Positions 10,978 to 22,764 of a stretch of 64,000 nt of DNA are shown piece by piece; the stretch's first letter is position 1; each line of letters begins with the position of its first letter. This stretch comes from Papiliotrema nemorosa (taxonomy: Eukaryota; Basidiomycota; Tremellomycetes; Tremellales; Rhynchogastremaceae). The notes beneath the pieces were generated by a model. That model was given only the letters and a program-made list of their open reading frames with translations. It ran no database searches and was not told the origin of the DNA. A program made the translations under genes and the position numbers. Location of the stretch: the NCBI GenBank assembly GCA_032158125.1, contig JASKOT010000001.1, forward strand, positions 1,116,001-1,180,000, written 5' to 3'.

Positions 10978-13900
10978 ATGACCGTGACATTCCCCTACTC
11001 TTCCGCGCCGGTCAGGCAGATCAAGGAGATTCAATTCGGTGTGATGAGTCCTGAAGATATTGTAGGTCCCAATTCTGCCATAAATCCATCGTCGCAAAGC
11101 CCTGCGTTGGGAGAAGATTGCATCGCCGACCGCATTTCGGGAGGGGAAGATCCGCGCTGACCATGACAGAAAGCTTTCTCTGTGGCCAAGATCGAGCATC
11201 CAGAAGTCATGGACGAGAATGGCAAGCAAAAAGTCGGGGGTCTCATGGATCCCAAAATGGGAAGTGGGTATCATACTCCAACATCCCATTAAAACGGGTT
11301 GTTGACACTGCTAGCCATTGATCGAGCCTTCAAATGTCAGACTTGCCAAGAGGGGATGGCAGAATGCCCTGGTCATTTTGGACATATCGAGCTGGCCAAA
11401 CCTGTCTTTCATGCTGGATTCTTGGTCAAGGTCAAGAAGATCATTGAGTGTGTTTGCGTCAGTTGTGGAAAATTGAAGGTGGACATGGTGGGTCCTTCTG
11501 TCACCTTAGGAGAAAATGCTGATGGTAGCGCGATCCTGACGTGAGGACGATCCGCAAGCGCATCAAGCCAAATCATCGACTGAAGAACATTTGGGCTTTG
11601 GCGTCGAAAAAACCGATTTGCGAGACGGACTCATTGGAGGCAGAGGATCAAGGGGATGCTACGGCTGAAGCAGTCTTCCAGCAGGAGCAAGACCTCAATC
11701 TGGTCAAGGGACACGGAGGATGTGGTCAGCCTCAACCTGCATGGCGTAAAGAGGGCCTGAAGCTGTATGGTGTGTTCAAAGCTGCCCCGGGGCAAAATGG
11801 CGAGGTCAGTCATTCGAAGGACATCCCAGGGACTGAACTTATATTCAGGAAAGTGGAGAACCGGAAAAGCGACTCTACACTCCGGGTGATATTTTGAATA
11901 TTCTCACCAAGATTCCAGCAGAAGATCTACAAATCATGGGTCTGAATGCCGATTTCGCCCATCCAGCATGGATGATCCTCACCGTGATGCCCGTGCCGCC
12001 CGCTGCAGTCCGACCATCCATTTCTGTTGATGGAGGAGCCATGCGAAGCGAGGACGACCTGACATATAAGCTGTCTGGAATTCTTCGAACGAGCGCAACA
12101 GTCAGAAAGTTGGAGGGCGAAGGTGTTCCCCCATCGGTCATCAATGAGCATTTCGACCTACTACAATACCACGTCGCCACGTATATGGACAACGAAATAG
12201 CAGGTCTTCCTCAGGATACGCAAAAGTCTGGTCGGCCGATCAAAGCCATCCGAGCGCGATTAAAGGGCAAGGAAGGACGTCTACGAGGAAACTTGATGGG
12301 GAAGCGAGTCGACTTTTCTGCTCGTACTGTCATCACGGGTGATCCCAACTTGCAACTAGATCAAGTCGGTGTGCCGAAGAGTATAGCGATGACTTTGACC
12401 TATCCCGAAAGAGGTGAGCTAGATCCCAGTCCTGAGATCGGAGTCATAGCTGATTACCAGTCACGCCGTATAATATCGCGCACTTGCAGAATCTGGTTAA
12501 CAATGGTCCTACGATGTACCCTGGTGCTAGGTATTACGTCAAAGACACCGGAGAGAGGATAGATCTCAAGTACCGCAAGTCCAATGAACCAATCAGTCTA
12601 CAATTCGGATGGATCGTCGAGCGACATCTAAAGGATGGCGAGTGAGTGGCATTTTGGCATTCTTGGGTGATCGTACTTATATCCTAGCTATGTGTTGTTC
12701 AACCGACAGCCGTCACTGCACAAAATGTCCATGATGAGTCATCGAGTCAAACTCATGAACTATTCGAGTACGTAAATCCAGCACGAGCACGAATCCAGCA
12801 TCAGCTGACCCTGTCTAGCATTCCGTCTCAATCTTTCGGTGTACGTCGCGCTATCTCGGATGCAGTCAATACCGAACTGACACAACAGCACTTCTCCATA
12901 TAACGCCGACTTCGATGGTGATGAGATGAACTTGCAGTACGTTGCTTTCCCTGGATACAAGCAGAAATATGCTGATATCGTAGCGTTCCTCAAAGCGAGG
13001 AAACTCGTGCAGAACTGAGTCAAATCGCCTGGGTACCCAGACAGGTACATCTTTTCCCGCATTGACAACCTTAGAACACGTGCTCAACAATCTCTAGATC
13101 ATTTCGCCGCAAGCAAACAAGCCTGTAATGGGCATCGTGCAAGATACACTCTGTGGTATCCGGAAGTTCACTCTGCGGGACAACTTTGTCGATTGGAAGG
13201 CGGTCCAAAACATCCTGCTGTGGCTGCCCGAGTGGAACGGCGAGATTCCAACGCCTGCAATCCTTAAACCGCGCCCCATGTGGACGGGCAAACAGTTGCT
13301 CTCCATGTGCATCCCCAATGGAATTAACATTGTCAACAAGAACAACGAGAAGCCGTCGCCAATTGATGTCACAGACGAGAATGTCCTGATAGAAAACGGA
13401 GAGTTGGTCCACGGTACCATTGTGAAAAATATGGCTGGTGCGGCTAACAACGGTCTGGTCCACGTCATTTTCCGAGAATTGGGTCACGTCGCTGCTCGGG
13501 ATTTCTTTTCGGCGGTACAACGGATGATCAATTTCTGGCTACTTCACTTTGGATTCTCGGTCGGTATCGGAGACACCATCATCGACAAGGCCACGATGGC
13601 CGGTATTACGAATCGAATGGTGGAGGGCAAACACAAGGTGCAGCAGTTGATTGAAGAAGCAGAGTTAAATGGAATGAAACCAAAACCCGGAATGACTATC
13701 AGAGAAACACTTGAAGCCGCAATCGCCAATGAGCTCAACAAGGCTCGTGATTGGACGGGCAAAACAGCACAAGACAATCTGAAGGACGATAATAACGTCA
13801 AACAAATGGTCGTGTCTGGTGCCAAGGGTTCTTTCATCAACATCTCGCAAATGTCTGGTGTTGTGGGTCAGCAATTCGTCGAGGGAAAACGTATCAACTT

Positions 13901-16900
13901 CGGTTTCAAGCACCGTTCGTTGCCGCATTTCTCAAAAGACGACTATGGACCGGAGTCGAGGGGCTTTGTGGAGAACTCATACCTGCGTGGTCTAACTCCT
14001 CAAGAGTTCTGGTTCCACGCTATGGGTGGACGAGAAGGTCTGATCGATACCGCTGTCAAAACCGCTGAAACCGGATACATCCAGCGTCGTCTGGTGAAGG
14101 CAATGGAGGATCTGAAGGTCGGATACGATGGGACTGTGCGAAACTCAAACGGTGATATTATCCAATTCTTATATGGAGAGGATGGTATGGACGGTGCCGC
14201 AATGGAGAAGCAGGCAAGTCTGGCGTTTGGACAAACGCACCTTGCTGATAGTACAGAGTCTTGATATCATTCGTATATCGCACCAGAAGTTCGAACAGGT
14301 CTATCATGTCGATGTCATCGGTCCAACGGGCGGTTTCAAACCTGGAAGTCTGCAAGCAGGCATCGACTCGACCTCTCTTGAGCTGCAAAACCTCATGGAG
14401 GAAGAGTTCAAGCAATTGACCGAGGACCGATATATGCTGCGTAGGGAAATCTTCCCGGACGGCAATCCTGGACACCCCCTTCCCGTGAATATCCGCCGTA
14501 TCATTCAGAACTCTCAGCAACGATTTGACGTTGATCCCCGAATCCCAAGCGACCTGGAGCCGAGGTACATCTACGAGAAGCGGAAAGAGCTCTGCGACAA
14601 GCTGATTGTCGTTCGAGGGGATGATCCGATCAGTCGCACAGCCCAGTACAACGCCACCATCTTGTTCAACATCCTCATTCGATCGCACCTGGCCACGCGC
14701 CGAGTCATCGAGGAGTATCACTTGAATCAAGCGGCGTTCGATTGGGTGATTGGAGAGATCGATCTCATCTTCAATCGAGCGGTGTGTGACCCGGCAGAGA
14801 TGGTCGGTACTCTTGCGGCGCAATCTATCGGAGAGCCGGCCACTCAGATGACGCTGAACACTTTCCATTATGCTGGTGTGGCTTCCAAATCCGTTACAGG
14901 AGGTGTGCCGCGTCTCAAGGAGATTATCAACGTCGCCAAGGAGATCCGAACGCCTGCCCATAATGTGTACCTTCATCCAGACTACTCGCGCACGGAAGAG
15001 GATGCGCATCAAATCCTGCGAAAGCTCACCTACACGCGTCTACGAGATATCACCGCTTCGGTCGAAATCTTCTACGATCCAAAGCTGGATTCCACAGATA
15101 TCGAGGAGGATCAGGACTTTGTCGACGCATTCTTTGCCATTCCTGACGAGGATATTCGGCTGGAGCTGCACTCGCCATGGTTGCTGCGTCTCGAACTAGA
15201 CCGGGCAAAGGTGTTGGAAGGTGGTTACGACATGGCTGAGATTGTCAACGCTATAGTCGAGCGAGTTGGTAAAGATGTTTTCATCATCCACTCGGAAGAC
15301 AATGCGCCAAAACTCATCATTCGAATGCGAATCATCGCTGAGAAGGAGGACGAAGAGTTGATGGGAGACGAAGATATGTTCTTGAAACGTATCGAGGGTA
15401 CCATCCTTGATGGAGTTGTGTTGGGTGGTATCAAGGGTATCACTCGTGTATTCATTTCAGAAGGCAAGCAGGTCGTACTGTCGAAGAAGGGAGAATACGA
15501 CCAAGAGAAGGAGTGGTTCCTCGAGACCGATGGTATCAACTTCCCCGAGGTCCTCGCAGTTGAAGGTGTCGACGCCGTGCGAACATACGCCAACAACTGT
15601 TACGAGGTGTACCGAACATTGGGTATTGAAGCAGGTCGAAATGCTCTTTACAAAGAGCTGAACGGTGTCATCGAGATGGGTGGTTCGTATGTCAACTACC
15701 GACATTTGGCGTTGCTGTGTGATCTCATGTGCAACAAGGGAGAACTCATGTCTATCACTAGACATGGTATCAACCGGACCGATGCGGGTGCTTTGTCGAG
15801 GTGTTCGTTTGAGGAAACGGTCGAGATCCTGTTGGAAGCTGCGGCAGTGGGAGACGTAGACGATTGTCGAGGTGTGGCTGAAAATGTCTTGTTGGGACAA
15901 ATGGCACCCATGGGTACGGGAGCTTTCGATGTTTCGCTCGACATGGAGATGCTACAAGACGTCATTGTCGACCATCGTCTACCGGTACAAAATATGCTGG
16001 CGGCAGGTATGGCTGCTGGAGGCATGACTCCGGGTGGAGCTATGACGCCGTATGACAACTTTTCGCCTGTTTGGGCTGGAGGAAATGTCGGTGCGGCTGC
16101 CTTCTCGCCCATGCAACAATCCAACAACGACGAAGGAGGCGCTTACGGATACATGGGATACGGTCAATCTCCCATGCACGGAGCGATGTCTCCTGGAGGT
16201 TACTCTCCCACGTCGCCTATGGGTTACTCTCCCACATCGCCTTTCGTCCCTACCTCGCCTGCCTATTCTCCTACCTCGCCCTTCCAGGGTGCAGCTGGAT
16301 CGGCCTCGCCATGGGTCGGACGAGGCGGTATGGGTGCGACCTCACCAGCCTACTCGCCGACTTCTCCTCAATACTCACCCACGTCCCCTCAATTCTCCCC
16401 GGCCTCTCCCTCGTTCTCCCCTGCGTCACCCAATTATTCTCCAGCTTCACTGGCTTATGGTGGTGCGGCACGAGGAGGAGCCGGGACCCGTGCATCACCA
16501 TATTCGCCTGCTTCGCCTGCATATAGCCCGACGAGTCCTATGGCCGGTGTCACATCTCCAAGATACTCCCCCACATCACCGCAGTACTCGCCAGCGAGTC
16601 CCGCATACTCGCCTACCAGTCCAAGATATAGCCCTGCCAGTCCCGCCTTCTCTCCCACGTCGCCCAGGTACTCGTGAGTCTTCTCCCCTCTGAATGACCT
16701 GACAGAATTTTGAGACTGACTATTCAGTCCTGCCAGTCCAGCCTTCAGCCCAGCAAGCCCCGGATATTCCCCTGCCAGTCCCGCCTACTCGCCTACGAGC
16801 CCACAATACTCTCCGGCTAGCCCGAACTACAGCCCAGCATCGCCAGCGTACAGTCCTACATCACCAGTGTACAGTCCGGGCGGACCGGCGAAAGCGGCAA

Positions 16901-17001
16901 GTCCGCAAGCAAATGGTAATGGTGGACCGTCGGGTCAGCAGAATGGAGGCTGGGGCAATGGGTACAGCTACAGCTCGTCGCCTAGCTGGAAGCAGCAATA
17001 G
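10978..17001 (+). CDS. RPB1: RNA polymerase II largest subunit Rpb1
   Basis: Catalytic core of RNA polymerase II. Exons 10978-11061, 11170-11263, 11315-11487, 11529-11804, 11849-12413, 12461-12641, 12688-12767, 12819-12840, 12889-12936, 12984-13044, 13098-14213, 14257-16673 and 16728-17001 give 1796 aa, close to the fungal norm. The zinc-binding clamp ([17 protein letters not shown]), the catalytic [10 protein letters not shown] loop near residue 497 (assembled across two introns) and the bridge/trigger region are present. The carboxy-terminal domain starts near residue 1548 with about 22 YSPTSPx or YSPASPx heptads and is itself split by one intron. The intron at 14214-14256 begins with GC (GCAAGT), not GT. 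The exons of 22, 48 and 61 nt are unusually short. Confidence 0.97.
16198..16890 (+). repeat. RPB1 CTD heptad repeats
   Basis: About 22 degenerate copies of a 21-nt unit encode [YF]SP[TA]SPx. They are interrupted by two Gly/Ala-rich spacers near 16285-16335 and 16455-16495 and by an intron at 16674-16727. Position 4 switches between Thr and Ala. Position 7 is rarely Ser. Confidence 0.9.
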
Positions 17002-17305
17002 GAGGCTGGTGGGTTCTTTCGACCCAGATACTGAGTGCAATTCTCCGAGCGGTAGGATAAGTCGATATGCGTCATTTACCATGGCAGGACTGCGAGCATT
17101 CAAGGGTATGGCTAGTCCTCTTTCGGCACCCGTAAAACCGAAAACGTCATCACACATATATGCATTGTTTTGTAAGAGTCCCAAGTGCAGAATCATGATG
17201 AGGTGTCTTAATGCCAATACATATCTATCATCATTGCATGGCATCGTGACTGGCGTTATCGTACTCGTACTGATTGGCATCACGTATGTTTCAACTGTTG
17301 ATCGT
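17002..17305. other. Convergent 3' region between RPB1 and RAD30
   Basis: About 300 bp with AT-rich stretches consistent with two facing 3' ends. No other feature seen. Confidence 0.5.
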
Positions 17306-19766
17306 TCACTTGGCCGTCTTGGGCGCGAAAAACGCCTTGATCCCCTCTCCCTTTTTCTTCTTCACCTTGGGTTTGGCTCCAGTCGTCATACGTGACGTGC
17401 TCCCATTAGACCGATCTCCATCTTGCAGATCCAGCGCGAAATGGTAATCTGCATGCTCGTGCTGCTGAGCTGTGAGGTATACTTTTTTCGCTTCGTGGTC
17501 AAGTTCATCCGGGGCGGTAAAAGATGCTTGACATCGTGGGCATATCCAATCATTGGCGGCTACACTCGCGTCCACATTGGTCGAAGCGATCGTTGTATCG
17601 TCCTCATCGTCGTTGATCTCTATGGGTTCAGGTGTAGGCGTAGGAGTCATGGCGTGAAGACTCGACGGTTCACCATTTTTGACCAGAAAGGATTCCAGCG
17701 CCGTCTTGCGTTTCCCGGTATGTAGAGTTGGCAGTCGTGGTTTTTTCGGCGAATAGCTTACGGGGCTCTCAAGCGGAATCACTTCAGAAGGTATCGGTGT
17801 TGTAGGAGAGCTTGATCGGGATCGCTTCGGCTTTTGCGTTGTATCGCTTGCGGTGGGCGGTTTGCTGCCAAAGAAACTTTCGATGCCCTTCTGACCTTCC
17901 TCCAATCGTTCGAGACCTGTAAAAGACAGGGCTATCTGCGCTGATTAGTCATCGGCATGGGCGGGATGGTCTCAACCAACATTGTTCAACTTCATGTTGC
18001 CCTTGGACATGGGTTGTGTCGCTTCAGCCCAGAGCTTCTTGGCGTATTTGACAATGTATTCGGTGGTCAGATTCTTCGTGAATGGAAATGGGATCTGTCG
18101 GGATCGCGATGGCTCGATACCTGGTATGAGGTCAAATGTAAGTCAAGCGCTCACCTGTTCTATGAGATAGGACGAGAGTCTTCGGCCATAGCCCGTGTGA
18201 AATGTCCCTGGCATCGCGCAGCCGAACGTTCAGTTCCCCGGCTAGCACATTCAACCAATGTATCCCTTGTTCGGGTGTAGTCACATTGGGTCGGACGTTT
18301 TTGGACGCAAGCATCGACTTCGTGGCAACACGAGCGGTGACTATAGGTTAGGATTGAGGATATCCATAAATTCACCTTCACTATGGTCGACACCACGAAG
18401 GATGTTGTACACCCATATGCTTTCTTCCCCGAATCTACCCTGCAACTCTTCAAGAGGAACCTGTCTGTATTCGTCAGAGCAAGACGGGATTGATGGATGA
18501 GGACCTACAACATGTCGCCGACAGTCTTGGCCCCATACTCCGTTGCGATCGCTGTACCTAATTTACCACCCAGGTATCGGATCTGCTCATCAATACCGCT
18601 CGAATCGCGCTCACCGCGGTTACCCACGTCGGTGAAGTCCATATTCCTCAGGAATGCACCGGCTGCCGAAGATCGAAGTATAGTCTGATTATTTGGCTTT
18701 TTCCAGGCGGAACAGAGCTGCACGTCAGCTTGAGGCGAGATGAATAGCTAAACTTTACCTTGGACATGGCCTTGTTATGCGCAATACCCTGGCGGTCAGA
18801 CAATGCCATGCAACAGATGCACGACTGACGGCAGAACACGTGTAGTGAAGCCTCGTCCAGACTTCATTCCGCACCTCTGCCATAATCTCCGCACCCATGC
18901 ACAGTGCCCAATCTTCCCAGGTCGTTTCTTCCTTCGGTCTGGCTTGCGAGTCTTCATGTCCATCTTCGCTCCTTTCTTCGTGCCTTTCTTCGTCACGCGC
19001 TTGTTCTTCCGAGTCCCCATTGATCGGGAAGACATTTCCAGCACGAGACCAGTCGATAGGAGGGGCAGGTGGTAGTTGAGAGTCCATCCCTTCTGGCGCA
19101 TCGTCCGGAACAGTCGCAAGGTGCGGATGTCTACTCAGCAACCTCTCAATGGCCATCGCTGACAAGTCGAGGAAAGCCTCATCTATCGATGCTTTCTCTG
19201 CATATCAGTATCAGTTCCTCCTGAGCACATACCAATCTCGCCCTTGGGTACCATCTCCTTGAATATCGCTAGAATCTTGAGACTTTCCCTTCTATACGGA
19301 TCCAAGCTAACTTTATGTGTTCTCGGATCCACTTCGCCCCAGTATCCCGCTTCGGCTTCCCCATTACGATACGTAGCAACGTGCTGAACGATCAGATGCG
19401 GACACATCTTTTTGGCCTCGTCGATGGTGTTGAATCGCTTGATGCCGAATTTCCTGGCGGGATAGTTGACAGCTATGATAGATTGCCATTGAGCGCATAT
19501 GAGGGGTACAGTATCGGGGAGACCCAGTCTGACTTGTTCAAATTGGGCGTATGCGGCATCAATGTCACAGTGCGCAATGACTCGGAGGGGATTACTGGAA
19601 ATCAGCGATATCAAAGGAAAGGTGGTGGACTTTACAAGACTGTCATTGCCTGGGGACTGAGCAGATGCCTGCCTTGTTAGCATGAACTGGTATGTTGTGC
19701 TTGCCTGTATGTAGCAGGACCACCTGGATCATGCTTCTTTGTTGCTCCTCCCAGGAAGGAAGACAT
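17306..19766 (-). CDS. RAD30: DNA polymerase eta (translesion synthesis)
   Basis: Y-family polymerase that copies past UV dimers at stalled forks. Exons: 19766-19705, 19594-19233, 19197-18830, 18788-18759, 18717-18628, 18582-18509, 18464-18376, 18340-18155, 18120-17981, 17935-17306; 676 aa. The catalytic motifs are HCDIDAAYAQFE near residue 28 and SIDEAFLDLS near 143. The helix-hairpin and little-finger regions follow. The C-terminal exon holds a PIP box (QKGIESFF, 482-489), a UBZ zinc finger (CPRC ... H...H, 597-636) and a second PIP-like end (GIKAFF). Intron 1 (19595-19704) appears to use a GC donor (GCAAGC), which is the only way found to join the N-terminus to the catalytic frame. That first exon is the least certain part. 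Confidence 0.92.
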
Positions 19767-20382
19767 GGTGAAGAGGGCAAAGAGATGGATGAGATATCAA
19801 CAACATGAGGTGAGTGGACTATCTGGCGCGTCGGTCATTCGAGTGGCGTCACGGCGCCTCTGAGGTATTATTAGGTATATTGTACCTATCAAGTGATCGG
19901 AACGGGGGAACTGGTGCTTGCATGCACGGGGGAAGGCAGTCAAAGTGACTTGAGGCTCCGCTTCTTTCCCTAGATGGGCCGAGAGAGCATTCCTCGTTGT
20001 CATGAGGCGTCCCCCGCCTAATCAGGATAGTCGACTCGCGACATCCTGTTCTTCTGACCCCAATAGTTCCCTATGGTTCTCCGGTCTGAACCTCCTTACA
20101 ATTCCATTCTAAGCTTGTTCATCGAAGTGATATTCTGATAGGACAAAGGAAGACTCTGAGGATCTAGTCCAAGCTTCCACGCGCCTTATCTGGGCTCGCC
20201 CTCCTAGAGGTCGAGGAATGTGATTGTCATGTATGGTTAGGATCTTTACAGGAAGCTCGACACAAGGTATCAAACAGGACTCATTCCCCAACAACACCAC
20301 AGGCTCTGAAGTCGCCCTTCACCACGCTATCTCCTCCGCAATCTTAGCCCGCCAACGTGTTTGCCACTAGCTTCAGACAATC
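19767..20382. other. Intergenic region upstream of RAD30
   Basis: No supported gene; short frames lack domains and splicing. It should contain the RAD30 promoter on the - strand. Confidence 0.45.
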
Positions 20383-20738
20383 ATGCAATCCCTCAACGGA
20401 CTATTCCATGAGTACCCACACGACGGTCTACTGTCGATCTTCGGCAATCGTCAGCGGCACCTTCCAAATCCGACTGTACTGGCTCACCGGAGCTCTGAGC
20501 TGTCCGACCCAATGGGCCCAAGGAGAGAGGTTATGCACATCACCCCCGCAACCGCAACCGATACGATCTTGGCATATATAATGCCATCCGCACCATGTTA
20601 GAGGCCCTTAGGGAGGCGCTGATGGGGGGTAGCTATCATAGATCTGTCTGGGAAGAGGACTATGAGGGTGTCAACGAAAGCGATGGCCGAGTTAAAGGGT
20701 GGATGCACAAGCGTCTTGCCACTACTAAAGAGGCATAA
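20383..20738 (+). CDS. Possible small protein, unknown
   Basis: Not recognised. Joining 20383-20449 to 20500-20738 removes a 50-nt GTCAGC...TGAG segment and yields 101 aa that starts MQSLNGLFHEYPHDG. It runs through an Arg/Asn-rich stretch into a helical, charged C-terminus (ALREALMGG, VKGWMHKRL). The acceptor is weak (CTCTGAG). Without splicing, two overlapping short frames remain. It lies between the promoter of RAD30 and the 3' end of AP-1 mu. It may be a genuine small gene, a decayed gene or chance. Confidence 0.3.
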
Positions 20739-20894
20739 TCTCCCTCACCCCGGTTCTCGGCATATTATCTTCGCGTGGGCCTATATCAAGTGGTACCGTG
20801 TTCATTTGATCGATATGTACACAAAGATGCATGATATCTAGCGATGTTCCGGCTCTTCATTCTCTGCATACAAAGCTTCATAGCGCGTGCACAT

Positions 20895-22568
20895 CTATAG
20901 CGGCGCAATAGCAGAAGTCGGTTTGGCATCAGACACCGTCTTGAGGATATATTCTCCATTCTTGCTGACGTATCGGACCCATGGTAGCTGAGATCAGTAT
21001 ACGCCATGCAGGGTTGAATGAACGTGGGGTCTCACAGATTGGTAGCCACTCTTTTCAACGATTTTCAGGTATCTAACCTGTATACCCGAGACGGTGAAAT
21101 ATGGCAGTTCGTAGAATACCTGAATCGGCCTCTTTGTATCGATATCGTCTGCTATCAGCCGGCCATCGGCTGTATTGACTCACCGCTTCGAACACTGGGC
21201 AGACCAAAATGTGCCCTCATCATATAGTCCCTTCCACCACCCAACTGTTTGATCTTCCATACAAACGCCGATTTTTCCGGTGCATACACCACGCTTCCCA
21301 CTGATGTCTAAAACTCAGCAGTGTCAATAGTTCCCAACTCACCCTGAATCTGGGCGTGTCCGAATCTTCCGGTACAGGAACATAAATCTCCACGTTGTTG
21401 GCCGTACTTTTCCTCTTGAACTGCGCCCTGACTTTCACCGTATACTCCACCCTAGACCCTCTATGCGTCTCGACACTCGCCTCGGCCCAGATGAGGGGTT
21501 TGATAGGTGTCGACAATCGATAAGACATCAATTCAAACTCTCCATCAGGAGGGATGAAGCTGATTGTTCGGTCATTCTCGAATCGGGATAATCGGACACA
21601 TTGGTGGAATTTGACATCCTCCATCTCGATCGACTTCCCCCTCGCCGCTGTTCATCAACTCCATACTCTATACTCTGGCTGCACTAGAGCTTATGACTTA
21701 CTCCGACCACTTTGCTCAAACATGACTTTATCGTTCAGCCCCAAACGCAATTCCGGCATTCCAGAGAGGTAGCACTTCATCTGCACCGATCCCAGAATCT
21801 CCGACGACACGACATTACCTGCCGCGTTGACCTGGGGTCAGCCTGAGGAGATGAATGCAGACATACGAGCATGTTTATGCTCTCAACAACGTCCAGGAAC
21901 ACCTCGTTCTTTCGATATCTGATACCCTCAGATCTCCACGACACCGCATTCGTGACAGCCATAGGCGGTCTCGCTTGAACTTCAAGTTTATGACTCTCCT
22001 GGGTGATGTATCTAATGTCAGCAGAGTTCATACCGACACGACATACTCTTGAAGAATCTTGCTCTCGGTCGTTTGGGGATATCCAAAGTCCATCATCTCA
22101 TCCAACAACTCGTAAATGATCACAAAGTTATCTCTGATAGACTCCTCCTCAAGCTCCTTGAAGTATTCACTTAGCACCTGAAGCTCAGCTTGCCTCCTTA
22201 TTACTGACATAGACGTACGGAGCATAGACGATGGAGGAAAAAGATGATTTCGACAGCGTTGGAGTTGCGTTTAGACACAGCGAGTACTACCCGTCAATCC
22301 AGATCTTCACATCTTCCCTGACGTACGATACAGATTGTTATGCCGTATATGCATGTAGTTGATACCGTCGTCGCTGAAACATGGCGGAACAGGTATATTC
22401 TCCTCCTCCATGTCCAGTAAGAGCGGTAAGAATCGGTCGGTTGCCGACGGTGGGATATCATCCCTGTAATTCCTTTGGATGAGGGACTTCCCCTTGACGT
22501 CGAGGATAGCGACTGATGTGTCAGTGTAGACCGGCACAATGCAGTCGATTCGTACTTAGACTAGCCAT
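20895..22568 (-). CDS. APM1: AP-1 clathrin adaptor mu subunit
   Basis: Medium chain of AP-1, which sorts cargo between the trans-Golgi and endosomes. Exons: 22568-22556, 22512-22327, 22286-22219, 22177-22047, 22011-21867, 21831-21702, 21647-21343, 21307-21184, 21148-21036, 20987-20895; 435 aa, the family length. The N-terminal longin-like domain carries AILDVKGKSLIQRNYR, followed by EYFKELEEESIRDNFVIIYE. The mu-homology domain from about residue 170 shows KYRKNEVFLDV-like and RFENDRTISFIPPDGEFELM signatures that mark AP-1 rather than AP-2 or AP-3. The first coding exon is only 13 nt. It lies 197 bp downstream of the RasGAP gene on the same strand. Confidence 0.95.
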
Positions 22569-22764
22569 GGTGTCTTGGCTGAGAGTATCGCCGGTAAAAT
22601 GGACTTAGCAGGGGGAGCAGTGTGATTAACGTCGACGATCAATACTCTAGCAAGCAGCGTCACGCGTCCCGCCGAATTTTGATTCCGTCTGCATCCACCA
22701 AGATACTGGCATATTGCATGATACGGACTCTATGGAACGGCAACATGATAATGTCTGTAGCAGG

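Noticed and set aside
16198..16890. CRISPR-like or satellite-like short repeats
   Set aside because: They are the RPB1 CTD heptads, in frame with the polymerase gene.
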